Assembly: GCA_049652385.1 (NCBI GenBank)
Contig: JBASDX010000009.1
Location: forward strand, 186,001-250,000
Source of the DNA: DMER64 sp049652385
GTDB lineage: Bacteria > Bacteroidota > Bacteroidia > Bacteroidales > UBA932
Length of the DNA stretch: 64,000 bases
Reading direction: 5' to 3'
In this document: piece by piece, positions 17,820 to 26,734 of the stretch
Layout of the letters: each line of letters opens with the position of its first letter
Numbering within the stretch: the stretch's first letter is position 1
Program-made: the position numbers and the translations under genes
The notes under the pieces: generated by a model
Database searches by the model: none
Told to the model about the DNA's origin: nothing
What the model saw: the letters and a program-made list of their open reading frames with translations, nothing else

Positions 17820-19268
17820 ATGAAGGAAAATCAGGACGACATACTAAAAAGAATTGCTGAAAGCGAGTACAAACAAGGCTTTGTGACCGACCTGGAATTG
17901 GAATATTTTCCAAAAGGCTTGACGGAAGAAACAGTCCGCCTTATATCGGAGAAAAAACAAGAGCCCGATTGGATGCTGCAATTCCGGCTGGATGCTTTTC
18001 GCCAGTGGCAAACCATGAAAATGCCGGATTGGGCGCATTTGACTATTCCGGACATTGATTTTCAGGATATCATATACTACGCAGCGCCCAAAGGGATGGA
18101 TCCCGGAAAGGAACCGGACGAAATAGATCCCAAGATTGCCCATACGTTTGACAGATTAGGCATTCCCCTGGAGGAAAGAAACGTACTGGCCGGCATGGCC
18201 GTGGATGCCATATTGGATTCCGTATCTGTGAAGACCACCTTTAAAGAAAGTCTGGCGGAAAAAGGTATTATCTTCTGCTCCTTTTCAGAGGCGGTAAGGG
18301 ATTATCCGCATTTGGTGCAAAAATACCTGGCCAGTGTGGTGCCCGTGAAAGACAACTTTTTTGCGGCGTTGAATTCTGCCGTGTTTTCAGACGGTTCTTT
18401 TTGCTATATACCTAAAGGAGTACGATGTCCCATGGAGCTATCCAGTTATTTCCGCATCAATGCGCAAGGAACGGGGCAATTTGAACGGACGCTCATTGTG
18501 GCGGAAGAAGGTTCTTATGTGAGTTACCTGGAAGGATGCACGGCTTCTCAAAGGGATGAGAATCAGCTGCACGCCGCCGTGGTGGAAATAGTGGTGATGC
18601 AAGATGCGGAAGTAAAATATTCTACCGTACAGAATTGGTTCCCCGGTGATGCAGAAGGGAAAGGAGGTATTTACAATTTTGTGACAAAACGCGGCATTTG
18701 CAAAGGAGCCCGTTCCAAATTGTATTGGACACAAGTGGAAACAGGTTCTGCCATTACGTGGAAATATCCGTCTACCGTACTGCAGGGAGATGATTCTGTA
18801 AGCGAGTTTTACTCGGTGGCGGTGACCAACCACTTTCAGCAGGCAGATACGGGTACAAAAATGATCCACCTGGGGAAAAACACGCGCAGCCGTATCGTGA
18901 GCAAAGGCATCTCGGCAGGTAAAAGCCAAAACGCTTACCGGGGCTTGGTAAAAATCGCCCCCGGTGCCGATAATGCCCGTAACCATTCGCAGTGCGATTC
19001 GCTCTTGCTGGGCGATAAATGTGGGGCGCATACGTTCCCGGTTATAGAAAACAGCAACCAGACGGCTGTGGTGGAACATGAGGCCACGACATCCAAAATT
19101 GGTGAAGATCAGCTCTTTTATTGCATGCAGCGCGGCATTGGTCCCGAAGATGCGGTGGGGTTGATTGTGAATGGTTACGCAAGGGAAGTGCTGAACAAGC
19201 TGCCTATGGAATTTGCCGTTGAGGCGCAAAAATTATTGACAATTACCCTGGAAGGTACAGTAGGTTGA
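17820..19268 (+). CDS. sufB: Fe-S cluster assembly scaffold SufB
   Basis: 482-aa SufB, scaffold subunit of the SufBCD complex that assembles Fe-S clusters in the cytosol. The ATG at 17820 is preferred to the in-frame upstream candidate at 17802, which lies within the promoter. Typical SufB blocks are visible: ISEKKQEPDWMLQFRLDAF, FSDGSFCYIPKGVRCPMELS, YLEGCTASQRDENQLHAAVV, KYSTVQNWFPGD, CDSLLLGDKCGAHTFPVIE and EHEATTSKIGEDQLFYCMQR. First gene of a long operon: pnu, sufC, sufD, nrdJ, ispE and a PPTase follow. The Pnu gene between sufB and sufC is unusual. Confidence 0.98.
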   Translation: MKENQDDILKRIAESEYKQGFVTDLELEYFPKGLTEETVRLISEKKQEPDWMLQFRLDAFRQWQTMKMPDWAHLTIPDIDFQDIIYYAAPKGMDPGKEPDEIDPKIAHTFDRLGIPLEERNVLAGMAVDAILDSVSVKTTFKESLAEKGIIFCSFSEAVRDYPHLVQKYLASVVPVKDNFFAALNSAVFSDGSFCYIPKGVRCPMELSSYFRINAQGTGQFERTLIVAEEGSYVSYLEGCTASQRDENQLHAAVVEIVVMQDAEVKYSTVQNWFPGDAEGKGGIYNFVTKRGICKGARSKLYWTQVETGSAITWKYPSTVLQGDDSVSEFYSVAVTNHFQQADTGTKMIHLGKNTRSRIVSKGISAGKSQNAYRGLVKIAPGADNARNHSQCDSLLLGDKCGAHTFPVIENSNQTAVVEHEATTSKIGEDQLFYCMQRGIGPEDAVGLIVNGYAREVLNKLPMEFAVEAQKLLTITLEGTVG

Positions 19269-19921
19269 TGATGAAAGAGTTTTTCAGTTTGCAAAACATC
19301 TTTTTTGAAATAGGAGGGCAAGGCATATCCTATCTGGAATTTTTTGGTGTCTTGCTGGGGCTGGCGTCTGTTTTTCTGGCCGGACTGGCACGTTCCGTAA
19401 ATTATTGGATAGGTTTTGTGTATGTGGGGCTGCTCTTTTTGATGTTTTTGCAGAAAAGACTATATACAAATATGTTGTTGCAACCTGTGTCGTTAGGTAT
19501 TAACGTATATGGGCTGTACAGCTGGACCCGGCCCGGCGACAGGCAGAAGAACGAAAGGAACCAGTTGTTGACGACGTTCCTGACAAACAGACAAAGGTTT
19601 TTGTACGTATTGTCGCTTTTGGTTTTTGTGCCGCTTTGGGGGTTGTTTTTAAGTAACCTGCATAAGATCTGGGAAGTTTTTCCGCCTGCCCGGGCACCTT
19701 TCTTAGATGCTGCAGTGGCCGGACTACTGTTGACGGCACAGATTTTGGCAGCCCAAAAGAAGTGGGAATGCTGGATTTTTTGGATATTGTTGAATATAGG
19801 AAATGTGGTCATGTATATTTCGTCAGGCCTGGTATTCATGCCCATCGTAGCCATCTGTTTCCTGATATTTAATGTTGTAGGTCTGATACATTGGAAAAAA
19901 GAATGGGAAAAACACAAGTAA
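19268..19921 (+). CDS. Pnu-family vitamin transporter inside the suf operon
   Basis: 217-aa membrane protein of the PnuC (nicotinamide riboside) transporter superfamily with about seven hydrophobic segments. Features: YLEFFGVLLGLASVFLAGL near the start, SLGINVYGLYSWTRPG near residue 85, and a last segment ending in NVVGLIHWKKEWEK. Pnu relatives carry nicotinamide riboside (PnuC), thiamine (PnuT) or riboflavin (PnuX); the substrate here is unknown. The start overlaps the sufB stop (TGATG) and sufC follows 2 nt downstream, so it is translationally embedded between suf genes. A second, distinct PnuC is encoded at 37.9 kb. Start may be the ATG at 19268 or 19271. Confidence 0.88.
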   Translation: MMKEFFSLQNIFFEIGGQGISYLEFFGVLLGLASVFLAGLARSVNYWIGFVYVGLLFLMFLQKRLYTNMLLQPVSLGINVYGLYSWTRPGDRQKNERNQLLTTFLTNRQRFLYVLSLLVFVPLWGLFLSNLHKIWEVFPPARAPFLDAAVAGLLLTAQILAAQKKWECWIFWILLNIGNVVMYISSGLVFMPIVAICFLIFNVVGLIHWKKEWEKHK

Positions 19922-19923
19922 AT

Positions 19924-20670
19924 ATGTTAGAAATCAATAATCTACACGTGAGCATTCAAGACAGGGAGATCTTGAGCGGAGTAAACCTGACGGTTCAAGC
20001 CGGTGAGGTACATGCTATCATGGGACCAAACGGGTCCGGAAAATCCACGTTGGCTGCCGTACTGGCCGGAAGAGATATGTATACCGTCACAAAAGGCACG
20101 GCATTTTATAAAGGTGTGGATTTGCTGGCTTTGCCGCCGGAAGAGAGGGCCCGCCTGGGGCTTTTTCTGGGTTTTCAGTATCCGGTAGAGATACCCGGTT
20201 TGACGAGCGTGAACTTCATGAAGGCGGCGGTTAATGAACAACGGAAATACAAAAACCTGCCGCCGTTGACGTCCGGAGCATTTTTAAAACTGATGCGGGA
20301 AAAGATGGCTGTGGTGGAAATGGATCCGGCTTTTGTGGGTAGGGGCGTCAATGTAGGCTTTTCGGGAGGAGAAAAAAAGAGGAATGAAATTTTTCAGATG
20401 GCCATGCTGGAACCCACACTCGCCTTTTTGGATGAAACGGACAGCGGTCTGGACGTAGACGCTTTACGTGTAGTGGCCAACGGCGTGAACAAATTGAAAA
20501 CAAAGGATAATGCCTTTGTGGTTATCACACATTACCAGCGTTTGCTGGATTATATAGTACCCGATATAGTGCACGTGTTGTACAAAGGCAAGATCATAAC
20601 ATCGGGGAGTAAGGAATTGGCCCTGGAAGTAGAAAATAAAGGATACGACCATATCATTAATGCGACATGA
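19924..20670 (+). CDS. sufC: Fe-S cluster assembly ATPase SufC
   Basis: ABC-type ATPase of the SufBCD complex, 248 aa from the ATG at 19924; the longer candidate at 19891 would overlap the pnu gene. Motifs: Walker A GPNGSGKSTL near residue 36, Q-loop GFQYPVEIPG, signature FSGGEKKRNEI, Walker B PTLAFLDETDSGLD and the H-loop VITHYQ. The Asp-Ser-Gly-Leu-Asp D-loop and FxYP Q-loop are typical of SufC. The stop overlaps the sufD start (ATGA). Confidence 0.98.
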   Translation: MLEINNLHVSIQDREILSGVNLTVQAGEVHAIMGPNGSGKSTLAAVLAGRDMYTVTKGTAFYKGVDLLALPPEERARLGLFLGFQYPVEIPGLTSVNFMKAAVNEQRKYKNLPPLTSGAFLKLMREKMAVVEMDPAFVGRGVNVGFSGGEKKRNEIFQMAMLEPTLAFLDETDSGLDVDALRVVANGVNKLKTKDNAFVVITHYQRLLDYIVPDIVHVLYKGKIITSGSKELALEVENKGYDHIINAT

Positions 20671-21704
20671 AGGAATACAGATATATGCCGGAAGTTAAAC
20701 GAGTCTTCCAATGTACCGTACCCGGAGGAAACATTAGACAAGTGTTTCTGGTGGACGGTATATTACAGGAGGAACCCGGTACGCAAAACGGCGTCACACT
20801 TGCAACAGGCCCTGGCGGAAAGGGTTTGAAACTGCATATCAGCGGCGACAGATCGGAAAACCCTTTGCAAATAATCAGTGTTCGCAGTGAGAACCTGCCC
20901 GAGCCGCTGGAGTTTACCAATACCTGGGAATTAGCCCCGGGAGCCAAAGCCCAAATTGTAGTTTGTGATCACACGTTAAACGAACATTTGTACCAAACGT
21001 CAAGAATTTCCAACATGACCCTGGGTGAAGGTGCTCACCTGGATTTGTTGTTCATGCAAAACGAACACGGTCGCTCCCGCTATTGGTTGGACATAGAGGC
21101 CCTGTTATACAAGGACGCCCGGCTTGACAACCACATACTGAGCCTGTACGGAGGTACCATAGAGAATAAAGTGAAGGCACATGTGCTGGAGCCGGGTGCC
21201 GTATGTAATTTAGACGGATTGTATTTGGCCGACGGTGAGCAACAAATCAAATATAACATAGAAGTAAGACACCACAGCAAAGATTGCCAATCCAACCAGT
21301 TGTTCAAGGGTATCCTGGACAACAGTGCGAAGGCAAGGTTTGAGGGACTTATATACGTAGCTCCCGGAGCTCAAAATACGGAGGCTTTCCAATCAAACCA
21401 CAATTTGTTGCTGACCCGTGATGCTAAAATCACCACATTGCCGCAATTGGAAATTTATGCAGACGATGTAAAGTGTTCACACGGGGCCACTATCGGTCGT
21501 TTGGACGAACTGGCTTTCTTTTATCTGCGGTCCAGGGGTATTCCCCGGGAAGAAGCACAATTGCTGCAACAAATGGCTTTTGTTCATGACGTGCTGGAGC
21601 ATGTACGCAACGAAGCCATACGTACAAGGCTGCAAAAGATGGTAGAAAGCAGACTGCGTGGAGAATTTTCAAAATGTGCACATTGCACCATGCATTGTTG
21701 TTAA
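20667..21704 (+). CDS. sufD: Fe-S cluster assembly protein SufD
   Basis: 345-aa SufD, the SufB-like partner in SufBCD. The middle is the right-handed beta-helix region (LDLLFMQNEHGRSRYWLDIE, CNLDGLYLADGEQQIKYNIE), then SNQLFKGILDNSAKARFEGL, QSNHNLLL, ADDVKCSHGATIGRLDE and YLRSRGIPREEA, which are standard SufD/SufB blocks. The C-terminus ends CAHCTMHCC, a Cys-rich tail. The usual partner sufS does not follow: the next gene, 118 nt on, is nrdJ. Cysteine desulphurase must be encoded elsewhere. Confidence 0.96.
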   Translation: MKEYRYMPEVKRVFQCTVPGGNIRQVFLVDGILQEEPGTQNGVTLATGPGGKGLKLHISGDRSENPLQIISVRSENLPEPLEFTNTWELAPGAKAQIVVCDHTLNEHLYQTSRISNMTLGEGAHLDLLFMQNEHGRSRYWLDIEALLYKDARLDNHILSLYGGTIENKVKAHVLEPGAVCNLDGLYLADGEQQIKYNIEVRHHSKDCQSNQLFKGILDNSAKARFEGLIYVAPGAQNTEAFQSNHNLLLTRDAKITTLPQLEIYADDVKCSHGATIGRLDELAFFYLRSRGIPREEAQLLQQMAFVHDVLEHVRNEAIRTRLQKMVESRLRGEFSKCAHCTMHCC

Positions 21705-21822
21705 AAATTTTGTGCATATCTTTTTAGAAATTCTCTGTTAATCCCGCCGCGTTTGAAGTATCTTGCAATTCCATTTTCGCCCATAGATTATATATTTTAT
21801 TGAACTTTCTTAACGTAGTGTA

Positions 21823-24372
21823 ATGGATTCTGTAACAAAGAATGCAAAGGCAATTTTTCCCTACGAGGAAGCGGTTGCCAAAACAAAAGAGTATTTTAAA
21901 GGAGACGAACTGGCAGCTTCTGTCTGGATTAATAAATACGCCATGAAAGATTCTTTTGGCAATTTGTACGAATGTACTCCGGAAGACATGCACAGAAGGT
22001 TGGCGGCTGAATTTGCACGTATAGAAAAAAAGTATCCCAACCCTATGAGCGAAGATGAAATCTTTCAGCTTTTTGACAAGTTCAAATATGTCATACCCCA
22101 GGGCGGCCCTATGTCCGGTATAGGAAACGTCCAGCAGATAGCCTCTTTGTCTAATTGTTTTGTGATTGGACATGAAAAACCTGCAGATTCTTATGGCGGA
22201 ATTATGAAAATTGACGAAGAGCAGGTCCAGTTGATGAAACGACGCGGAGGTGTAGGACACGATCTTTCCCACATAAGGCCCGGAGGTTCGCCGGTGTTAA
22301 ACTCGGCACTTACCTCTACAGGGGTCGTTCCGTTCATGGAAAGGTATTCCAATTCCACAAGGGAGGTAGCGCAGGATGGGAGACGCGGAGCGTTAATGCT
22401 GACCATTTCCATCAAGCACCCCGATGCAGAGGAGTTCATAGACGCCAAACTGGAACAAAATAAAGTAACGGGAGCCAACGTGTCTGTGAAAGTGGACGAT
22501 GATTTCATGAAAGCGGCCTTGTCCGGAAAGCTTTATAAGCAACAATACCCGGTAAAATCGAAAAAGCCTTTATTTGAAAAAGAAACAGATGCGGCCGCTT
22601 TATGGAAAAAGATCATCCATAACGCCTGGCGTTCCGCAGAACCGGGCGTGTTGTTTTGGGATACCATTATCAAAGAGTCCGTGGCCGATTGTTATGCAGA
22701 TCTGGGATACGAAACCGTCAGCACCAATCCTTGCGGAGAAATTCCTCTGTGTCCGTACGATTCGTGCCGGTTGATTGCCATCAATCTGTATTCTTATGTA
22801 GAAAAACCCTTTACATCTGATGCCAAATTTGATATAACGCTTTTCAGGAAGCACGTCATGAAGGCTATGCGGCTGAACGACGACCTTGTAGATTTGGAAA
22901 TGGAAAAAATAGACGCCATTCTGGCTAAATTGGACAGGGATCCGGAAGACGAAGTCATCAAACGCACAGAGAGGGAGCTTTGGCTGAAAATCAAAGCCAA
23001 GACGCTTGGAGGACGACGTACGGGACTGGGTATAACAGCAGAAGGTGACATGTTGGCGGCGCTGGGATTAAGGTACGGGTCGGACGAGGCCATTCAGGTA
23101 GGCGTGGAAATCCAGAAAGAACTGGCACTGGCAGCCTATCGTTCCTCTGTAATCATGGCCAGAGAACGAGGGGCTTTCCCCATATACAACTGGGAGAGGG
23201 AAGTAAACAACCCCATGATTGTACGTATACGTGAGGCAGATGAAGATTTGTACAAACAAATGGTACAAACGGGCCGTCGGAACATCTCTATGCTCACTAT
23301 AGCGCCTACGGGGACAACGAGCCTGATGACGCAAACCACCAGTGGAATTGAGCAGGTGTTTATGCCTGTGTATCAAAGACGTAAAAAAGTTAACCCTAAC
23401 GACAAGAACGCCAGGATATCTTTCATAGACAAAATGGGAGATTCTTTTGAAGAGTACAACGTGTTTCACCACAAATTCCTGGATTGGGCAGAAATCAACG
23501 GCCATGACAAAGAGGTTGTCATGGGGATGAGCCAAAAAGAGCTGGAAGAACTGGTGGAAAAATCTCCGTACTACAGAGCTACGGCCAAAGATGTGGATTG
23601 GGTGGCCAAGGTTAAAATGCAGGGAGAATTGCAGAAGTGGGTAGACCATTCCATAAGCGTTACAGTGAATTTGCCGGAAGATATCACAGAAGAAATGGTA
23701 GCGAAAGTATATCGTACGGCCTGGGAAAGCGGCTGCAAAGGAATTACGGTATACCGGGAAGGAAGCCGCAGTGGTGTGCTGGTCTCGGCAGAATCGCAGG
23801 ACCAATCGGGAAAACGCATGAAATCCCTGCCCAAGGAACGACCGGAAGCACTACCGGCAGAAGTCATTCGCTTTAAAAACGCCAATGAACAATGGATTGC
23901 CTTTGTGGGTTTGTACGACGGAATACCTTATGAGATTTTCACCGGAAAATTAGATGAGGATACGCGCATGATACCGCGTAGCGTCAGTATGGGAGAGGTG
24001 GTCAAAGTATCAGAAAAAAGAGGATCTCGGTACGACTTCCGTTTTATAGACAAATTCGGTTACCCCAATACGGTAGGGGGTATTTCCCATATGTTTAATC
24101 AGGCATACTGGAATTACGCCAAACTCATTTCCGGCGTATTGCGTAACGGATTGCCAGTAGAAGAGGTGGTACACCTTGTATCTTCCCTGGAACTGGACAG
24201 CCCCACCATCAACAACTGGCGGACGGGCGTGGAAAGGGCTCTGAAACGTTACATTCCTAACGGCACACAAGACACTTCGGGGGCTGAGTGTGAAAAATGC
24301 GGGGCTAAAAACATGATTTACCAGGAAGGCTGCCTGCTGTGTATGAGTTGCGGCTTTTCCAAATGCGGTTGA
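21823..24372 (+). CDS. nrdJ: Adenosylcobalamin-dependent (class II) ribonucleoside-diphosphate reductase
   Basis: 849-aa class II ribonucleotide reductase, making deoxyribonucleotides with B12 rather than an Fe or glycyl radical cofactor, so usable with or without oxygen. Visible: LSNCFVIG (first redox Cys), KRRGGVGHDLSHIRP, EVAQDGRRGALMLTISIKHP, active-site NPCGEIPLCPYDSC, RREGRRTGLG-like GGRRTGLGITAEGDMLAALG, and APTGTTSLMTQTTSGIEQVF. The C-terminus has a zinc-ribbon-like CEKCGAKN with later CLLCMSCGFSKCG, typical of NrdJ. The 118-nt leader has no cobalamin riboswitch that I can recognise. It lies in the suf operon direction and is followed by ispE after 10 nt. Confidence 0.96.
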   Translation: MDSVTKNAKAIFPYEEAVAKTKEYFKGDELAASVWINKYAMKDSFGNLYECTPEDMHRRLAAEFARIEKKYPNPMSEDEIFQLFDKFKYVIPQGGPMSGIGNVQQIASLSNCFVIGHEKPADSYGGIMKIDEEQVQLMKRRGGVGHDLSHIRPGGSPVLNSALTSTGVVPFMERYSNSTREVAQDGRRGALMLTISIKHPDAEEFIDAKLEQNKVTGANVSVKVDDDFMKAALSGKLYKQQYPVKSKKPLFEKETDAAALWKKIIHNAWRSAEPGVLFWDTIIKESVADCYADLGYETVSTNPCGEIPLCPYDSCRLIAINLYSYVEKPFTSDAKFDITLFRKHVMKAMRLNDDLVDLEMEKIDAILAKLDRDPEDEVIKRTERELWLKIKAKTLGGRRTGLGITAEGDMLAALGLRYGSDEAIQVGVEIQKELALAAYRSSVIMARERGAFPIYNWEREVNNPMIVRIREADEDLYKQMVQTGRRNISMLTIAPTGTTSLMTQTTSGIEQVFMPVYQRRKKVNPNDKNARISFIDKMGDSFEEYNVFHHKFLDWAEINGHDKEVVMGMSQKELEELVEKSPYYRATAKDVDWVAKVKMQGELQKWVDHSISVTVNLPEDITEEMVAKVYRTAWESGCKGITVYREGSRSGVLVSAESQDQSGKRMKSLPKERPEALPAEVIRFKNANEQWIAFVGLYDGIPYEIFTGKLDEDTRMIPRSVSMGEVVKVSEKRGSRYDFRFIDKFGYPNTVGGISHMFNQAYWNYAKLISGVLRNGLPVEEVVHLVSSLELDSPTINNWRTGVERALKRYIPNGTQDTSGAECEKCGAKNMIYQEGCLLCMSCGFSKCG

Positions 24373-24382
24373 TTCTGTACGC

Positions 24383-25165
24383 ATGGCTACATCTGTTGTC
24401 TATCCTTTTTCCAAACTCAATTTGGGTTTGCAGGTACTTGAAAAACGTTCCGATGGTTTTCATAATATCGAAACGCTTTTCTATCCCCACACGTTGTGCG
24501 ATATCTTAGAAATCACAGATTCAGTGGTAAGGGGCAGAAAAGGAGCAAAACTGTTCTTGTACGGCTTACCCATACAGGGTAGTCCCGAGTCGAATTTATG
24601 TGTGCAGGCTTACAACCTGCTTGCGGAACAATTCGCTTTGGGTCCTGTGGAGATACACCTGTACAAACAAATTCCACCCGGCAGCGGCCTGGGAGGAGGC
24701 TCTTCCAACGCCGCCTTTTGTTTGCAATTACTCAATAAACATTTTGGTTTGGGATTGAATGCCGGGGAATTGAGAGAGTACGCGGCGCAATTGGGCAGCG
24801 ACGTTCCTTTTTTTCTGCAGGATACGCCTCCGGCTGCCTGCCTGGCCGGCGGAAGAGGAGATGTGCTGGAACCGTTTGCCATTTCTTTGGACGACTACAG
24901 CATAGAGGTGCGGTTTCCTCCTGTTTTTGTATCTACGGCATGGGCTTATAGCGAAGTGGTGCCTGATAAAAACAGAGAGCCGTTGCAGCAGGTACTAAGC
25001 CGGCCGGTAGAAACATGGAAAGATGTGTTGGTAAACGATTTTGAATCTGTTATTTTCCCAAAATATCCACAGATACAAGCCTGTAAAGAAGCATTGTACA
25101 GAGAGGGCGCTGTGTATGCGGCTATGACAGGCAGCGGTTCTGCAGTTTTTGGTCTATTCAGGTAA
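24383..25165 (+). CDS. ispE: 4-diphosphocytidyl-2-C-methyl-D-erythritol kinase IspE
   Basis: GHMP kinase of the MEP isoprenoid pathway, 260 aa. Motifs: N-terminal PFSKLNLGLQV with the catalytic Lys, DGFHNIETLF, the GHMP glycine loop IPPGSGLGGGSSNAAF near residue 92, the catalytic Asp in LGSDVPFFL near 135, and AMTGSGSAVFGLF at the C-terminus. It follows nrdJ by 10 nt; its stop TAA overlaps the next ATG by one base (TAATG). Confidence 0.96.
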   Translation: MATSVVYPFSKLNLGLQVLEKRSDGFHNIETLFYPHTLCDILEITDSVVRGRKGAKLFLYGLPIQGSPESNLCVQAYNLLAEQFALGPVEIHLYKQIPPGSGLGGGSSNAAFCLQLLNKHFGLGLNAGELREYAAQLGSDVPFFLQDTPPAACLAGGRGDVLEPFAISLDDYSIEVRFPPVFVSTAWAYSEVVPDKNREPLQQVLSRPVETWKDVLVNDFESVIFPKYPQIQACKEALYREGAVYAAMTGSGSAVFGLFR

Positions 25166-25818
25166 TGGGACTGTATTATAGAGAAAAATTTACTAACGGA
25201 CAGGAAATAGCAGTTTGGGAAATCACCGAACCGGAAGAGGAATTGGCGGACCGATGCAAGGCAGCCGGTCATTTGCCGGGTTTCTACAGGCAGACGACCA
25301 GCAAACAAAGACGTCTGGAGCGTATGGCTGTGCGTTTGCTGCTGGATACGCTGCAAGGTCCCCGTGTTATCTTGCATTACAAAGAAAACGGACAACCCTT
25401 CTTGCACAGCTCGTTATCGGCTGTAAGTATTGCGCATACCCGGCGTTTTGTCTGCTTACTGACAGCTCCCGGCAAGCAGGCCGGCATAGATATCGAGTGT
25501 ATGACGCGAAATTTTGAAGCCGTAGAGAAAAAAGCATTGCATCCTGCGGAAAAACCGGATCTGATCCGGTGCGCCAGGCAAAGTGGCGCGCCGGATCAGA
25601 TCCGGTGTGCCCTTTGGTGCGCCAAAGAAGCGGTGTATAAATACATGGGACAGGAAGGGGTGGACTTTGCGTCACAAATAATAGTATCTCCTTTTATACC
25701 TGGCGACGAGGGGGTATCGCAAGCCGTATTTATAGAAAAAAACGGCAATCAAATAAGATTACCGCTTTCTTACAAACGACTGGAGGATCACCTTATGGTC
25801 TGGATTGTTCCGGAATAA
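25165..25818 (+). CDS. 4'-phosphopantetheinyl transferase superfamily protein carrying a palindromic insert
   Basis: 217-aa Sfp/AcpS-type enzyme that moves phosphopantetheine from CoA to carrier proteins. Metal/CoA-binding GIDIE lies near residue 110 and the WxxKEA motif, WCAKEAVYKYMG, near 149-160, so the catalytic residues are intact. Between them residues 131-147 (PDLIRCARQSGAPDQIR) are encoded by two inverted copies of a palindromic element, in frame and without a stop. This segment is low in family resemblance and falls in a loop just before the WxxKEA helix. The 3' end overlaps the convergent DUF2156 gene by 26 nt. Target carrier (fatty acid ACP or another) is unknown. Confidence 0.88.
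   Translation: MGLYYREKFTNGQEIAVWEITEPEEELADRCKAAGHLPGFYRQTTSKQRRLERMAVRLLLDTLQGPRVILHYKENGQPFLHSSLSAVSIAHTRRFVCLLTAPGKQAGIDIECMTRNFEAVEKKALHPAEKPDLIRCARQSGAPDQIRCALWCAKEAVYKYMGQEGVDFASQIIVSPFIPGDEGVSQAVFIEKNGNQIRLPLSYKRLEDHLMVWIVPE
25555..25605. repeat. Palindromic element pair inside the PPTase gene
   Basis: Two 21-nt inverted arms (25555-25575 and 25585-25605) differ at one base and flank a 9-nt loop. Each arm contains CCGGATC-N-GATCCGG, itself a palindrome, flanked by a GGCGCA/TGCGCC-type end. The same element occurs at 35759-35785 and 45709-45735. It is read in frame as residues 131-147 of the PPTase. Confidence 0.9.
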
Positions 25819-26728
25819 AAGCAATCTGTTTCTCAACAAAGAATGTGGGACGATAACTCAGCTTGGCTTTGCGTAAACCTTCGTCACCGGCATCGTCTTC
25901 ACGATTGACGTATTTCACATTTGGATATTTACTTAAAATATAACGTACAAATTCTCTGTTAATCAATTGATAAGCGCCTCTGTATTGAGGGAAGGCTTTT
26001 TCTATATGAACCAATAAGGTGTCCTTGTTGAAAATTTCTCCTATCGTATAGGCTAAGATTTCATCGTCAACCAGGAGCATCATGCCTTCCAGGCCCAGTT
26101 CACGGTATCCGCGGAACGCTCTGTGTACGGCACAAGTTTCCTGCCCGAGCTGTAAATCGTACCTGCAGCCCATCATTTGGCACCACTTGTCGTTCATTTC
26201 CAAACAATCCGGGATAGTTGAAGGTGTAATGGGCAGCAGCCGGTAGTTGGGGTAATCTTTTAGGAAAGCATGCAGGTGGTTCCTTTTGGACTGCAGTTTC
26301 TTACCTTTGAGAGTAGCCAGTGCGGAAGCTTCGTATACGTAATCAAAGCTGTTTCTGTCTTCCTGTACAACGGTGGAACATTCCTTTTGTCCGCTTAATT
26401 GCAGGGCTTCTTCTGCAGATAAAGCCCCAATGGCAAAAGGAAGGCCTTCCGTTACTTCTTTCAGCACGGCACAGGCCGTTTGCGGAGGGACAGGTCCCTG
26501 TGTGCTCATAGGGTATAAAAATTGAAGCGGAGCATTGGCGCTTCTTCGGCTTTTGACAAGAAGAAAAGATTGTCCGTTATGTGGAACAAGGCGGTAAAAG
26601 GAATGAAAAATACCGGCCCACATATACAGGGTGGTAAAACTGTATTCAGTTCCTGATTTTCCGGAGTTCTTCAGATACGGATCAAAAAGGGTACGGTCAC
26701 TTAGTGTGATGGGAACAAAAAGGGTCAT
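25793..26728 (-). CDS. DUF2156 / lysyltransferase-C-like GNAT-fold protein
   Basis: 311-aa protein of the DUF2156 family, related to the C-terminal catalytic domain of phosphatidylglycerol lysyltransferases (two tandem GNAT folds), but without the membrane part of MprF. Recognisable segments: EYSFTTLYMWAGIF near residue 29, KGKKLQSKRNHLHAF near 140, NREDDAGDEGLRKAKLSY near 283. The Bacteroidota members lie beside many different genes and have no settled function; aminoacyl or acyl transfer is an inference from the fold. It follows the S37 peptidase by 6 nt in the same operon and overlaps the PPTase end by 26 nt. Confidence 0.88.
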   Translation of the reverse strand: MTLFVPITLSDRTLFDPYLKNSGKSGTEYSFTTLYMWAGIFHSFYRLVPHNGQSFLLVKSRRSANAPLQFLYPMSTQGPVPPQTACAVLKEVTEGLPFAIGALSAEEALQLSGQKECSTVVQEDRNSFDYVYEASALATLKGKKLQSKRNHLHAFLKDYPNYRLLPITPSTIPDCLEMNDKWCQMMGCRYDLQLGQETCAVHRAFRGYRELGLEGMMLLVDDEILAYTIGEIFNKDTLLVHIEKAFPQYRGAYQLINREFVRYILSKYPNVKYVNREDDAGDEGLRKAKLSYRPTFFVEKQIAFIPEQSRP

Positions 26729-26734
26729 AATACG

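Noticed and set aside
19230..19270. Vitamin riboswitch for the Pnu gene in the suf operon
   Set aside because: The gene starts inside the sufB stop codon, leaving no leader.
21705..21822. Possible cobalamin riboswitch before nrdJ
   Set aside because: The gap is too short for a full cobalamin riboswitch and I find no B12-box-like sequence.
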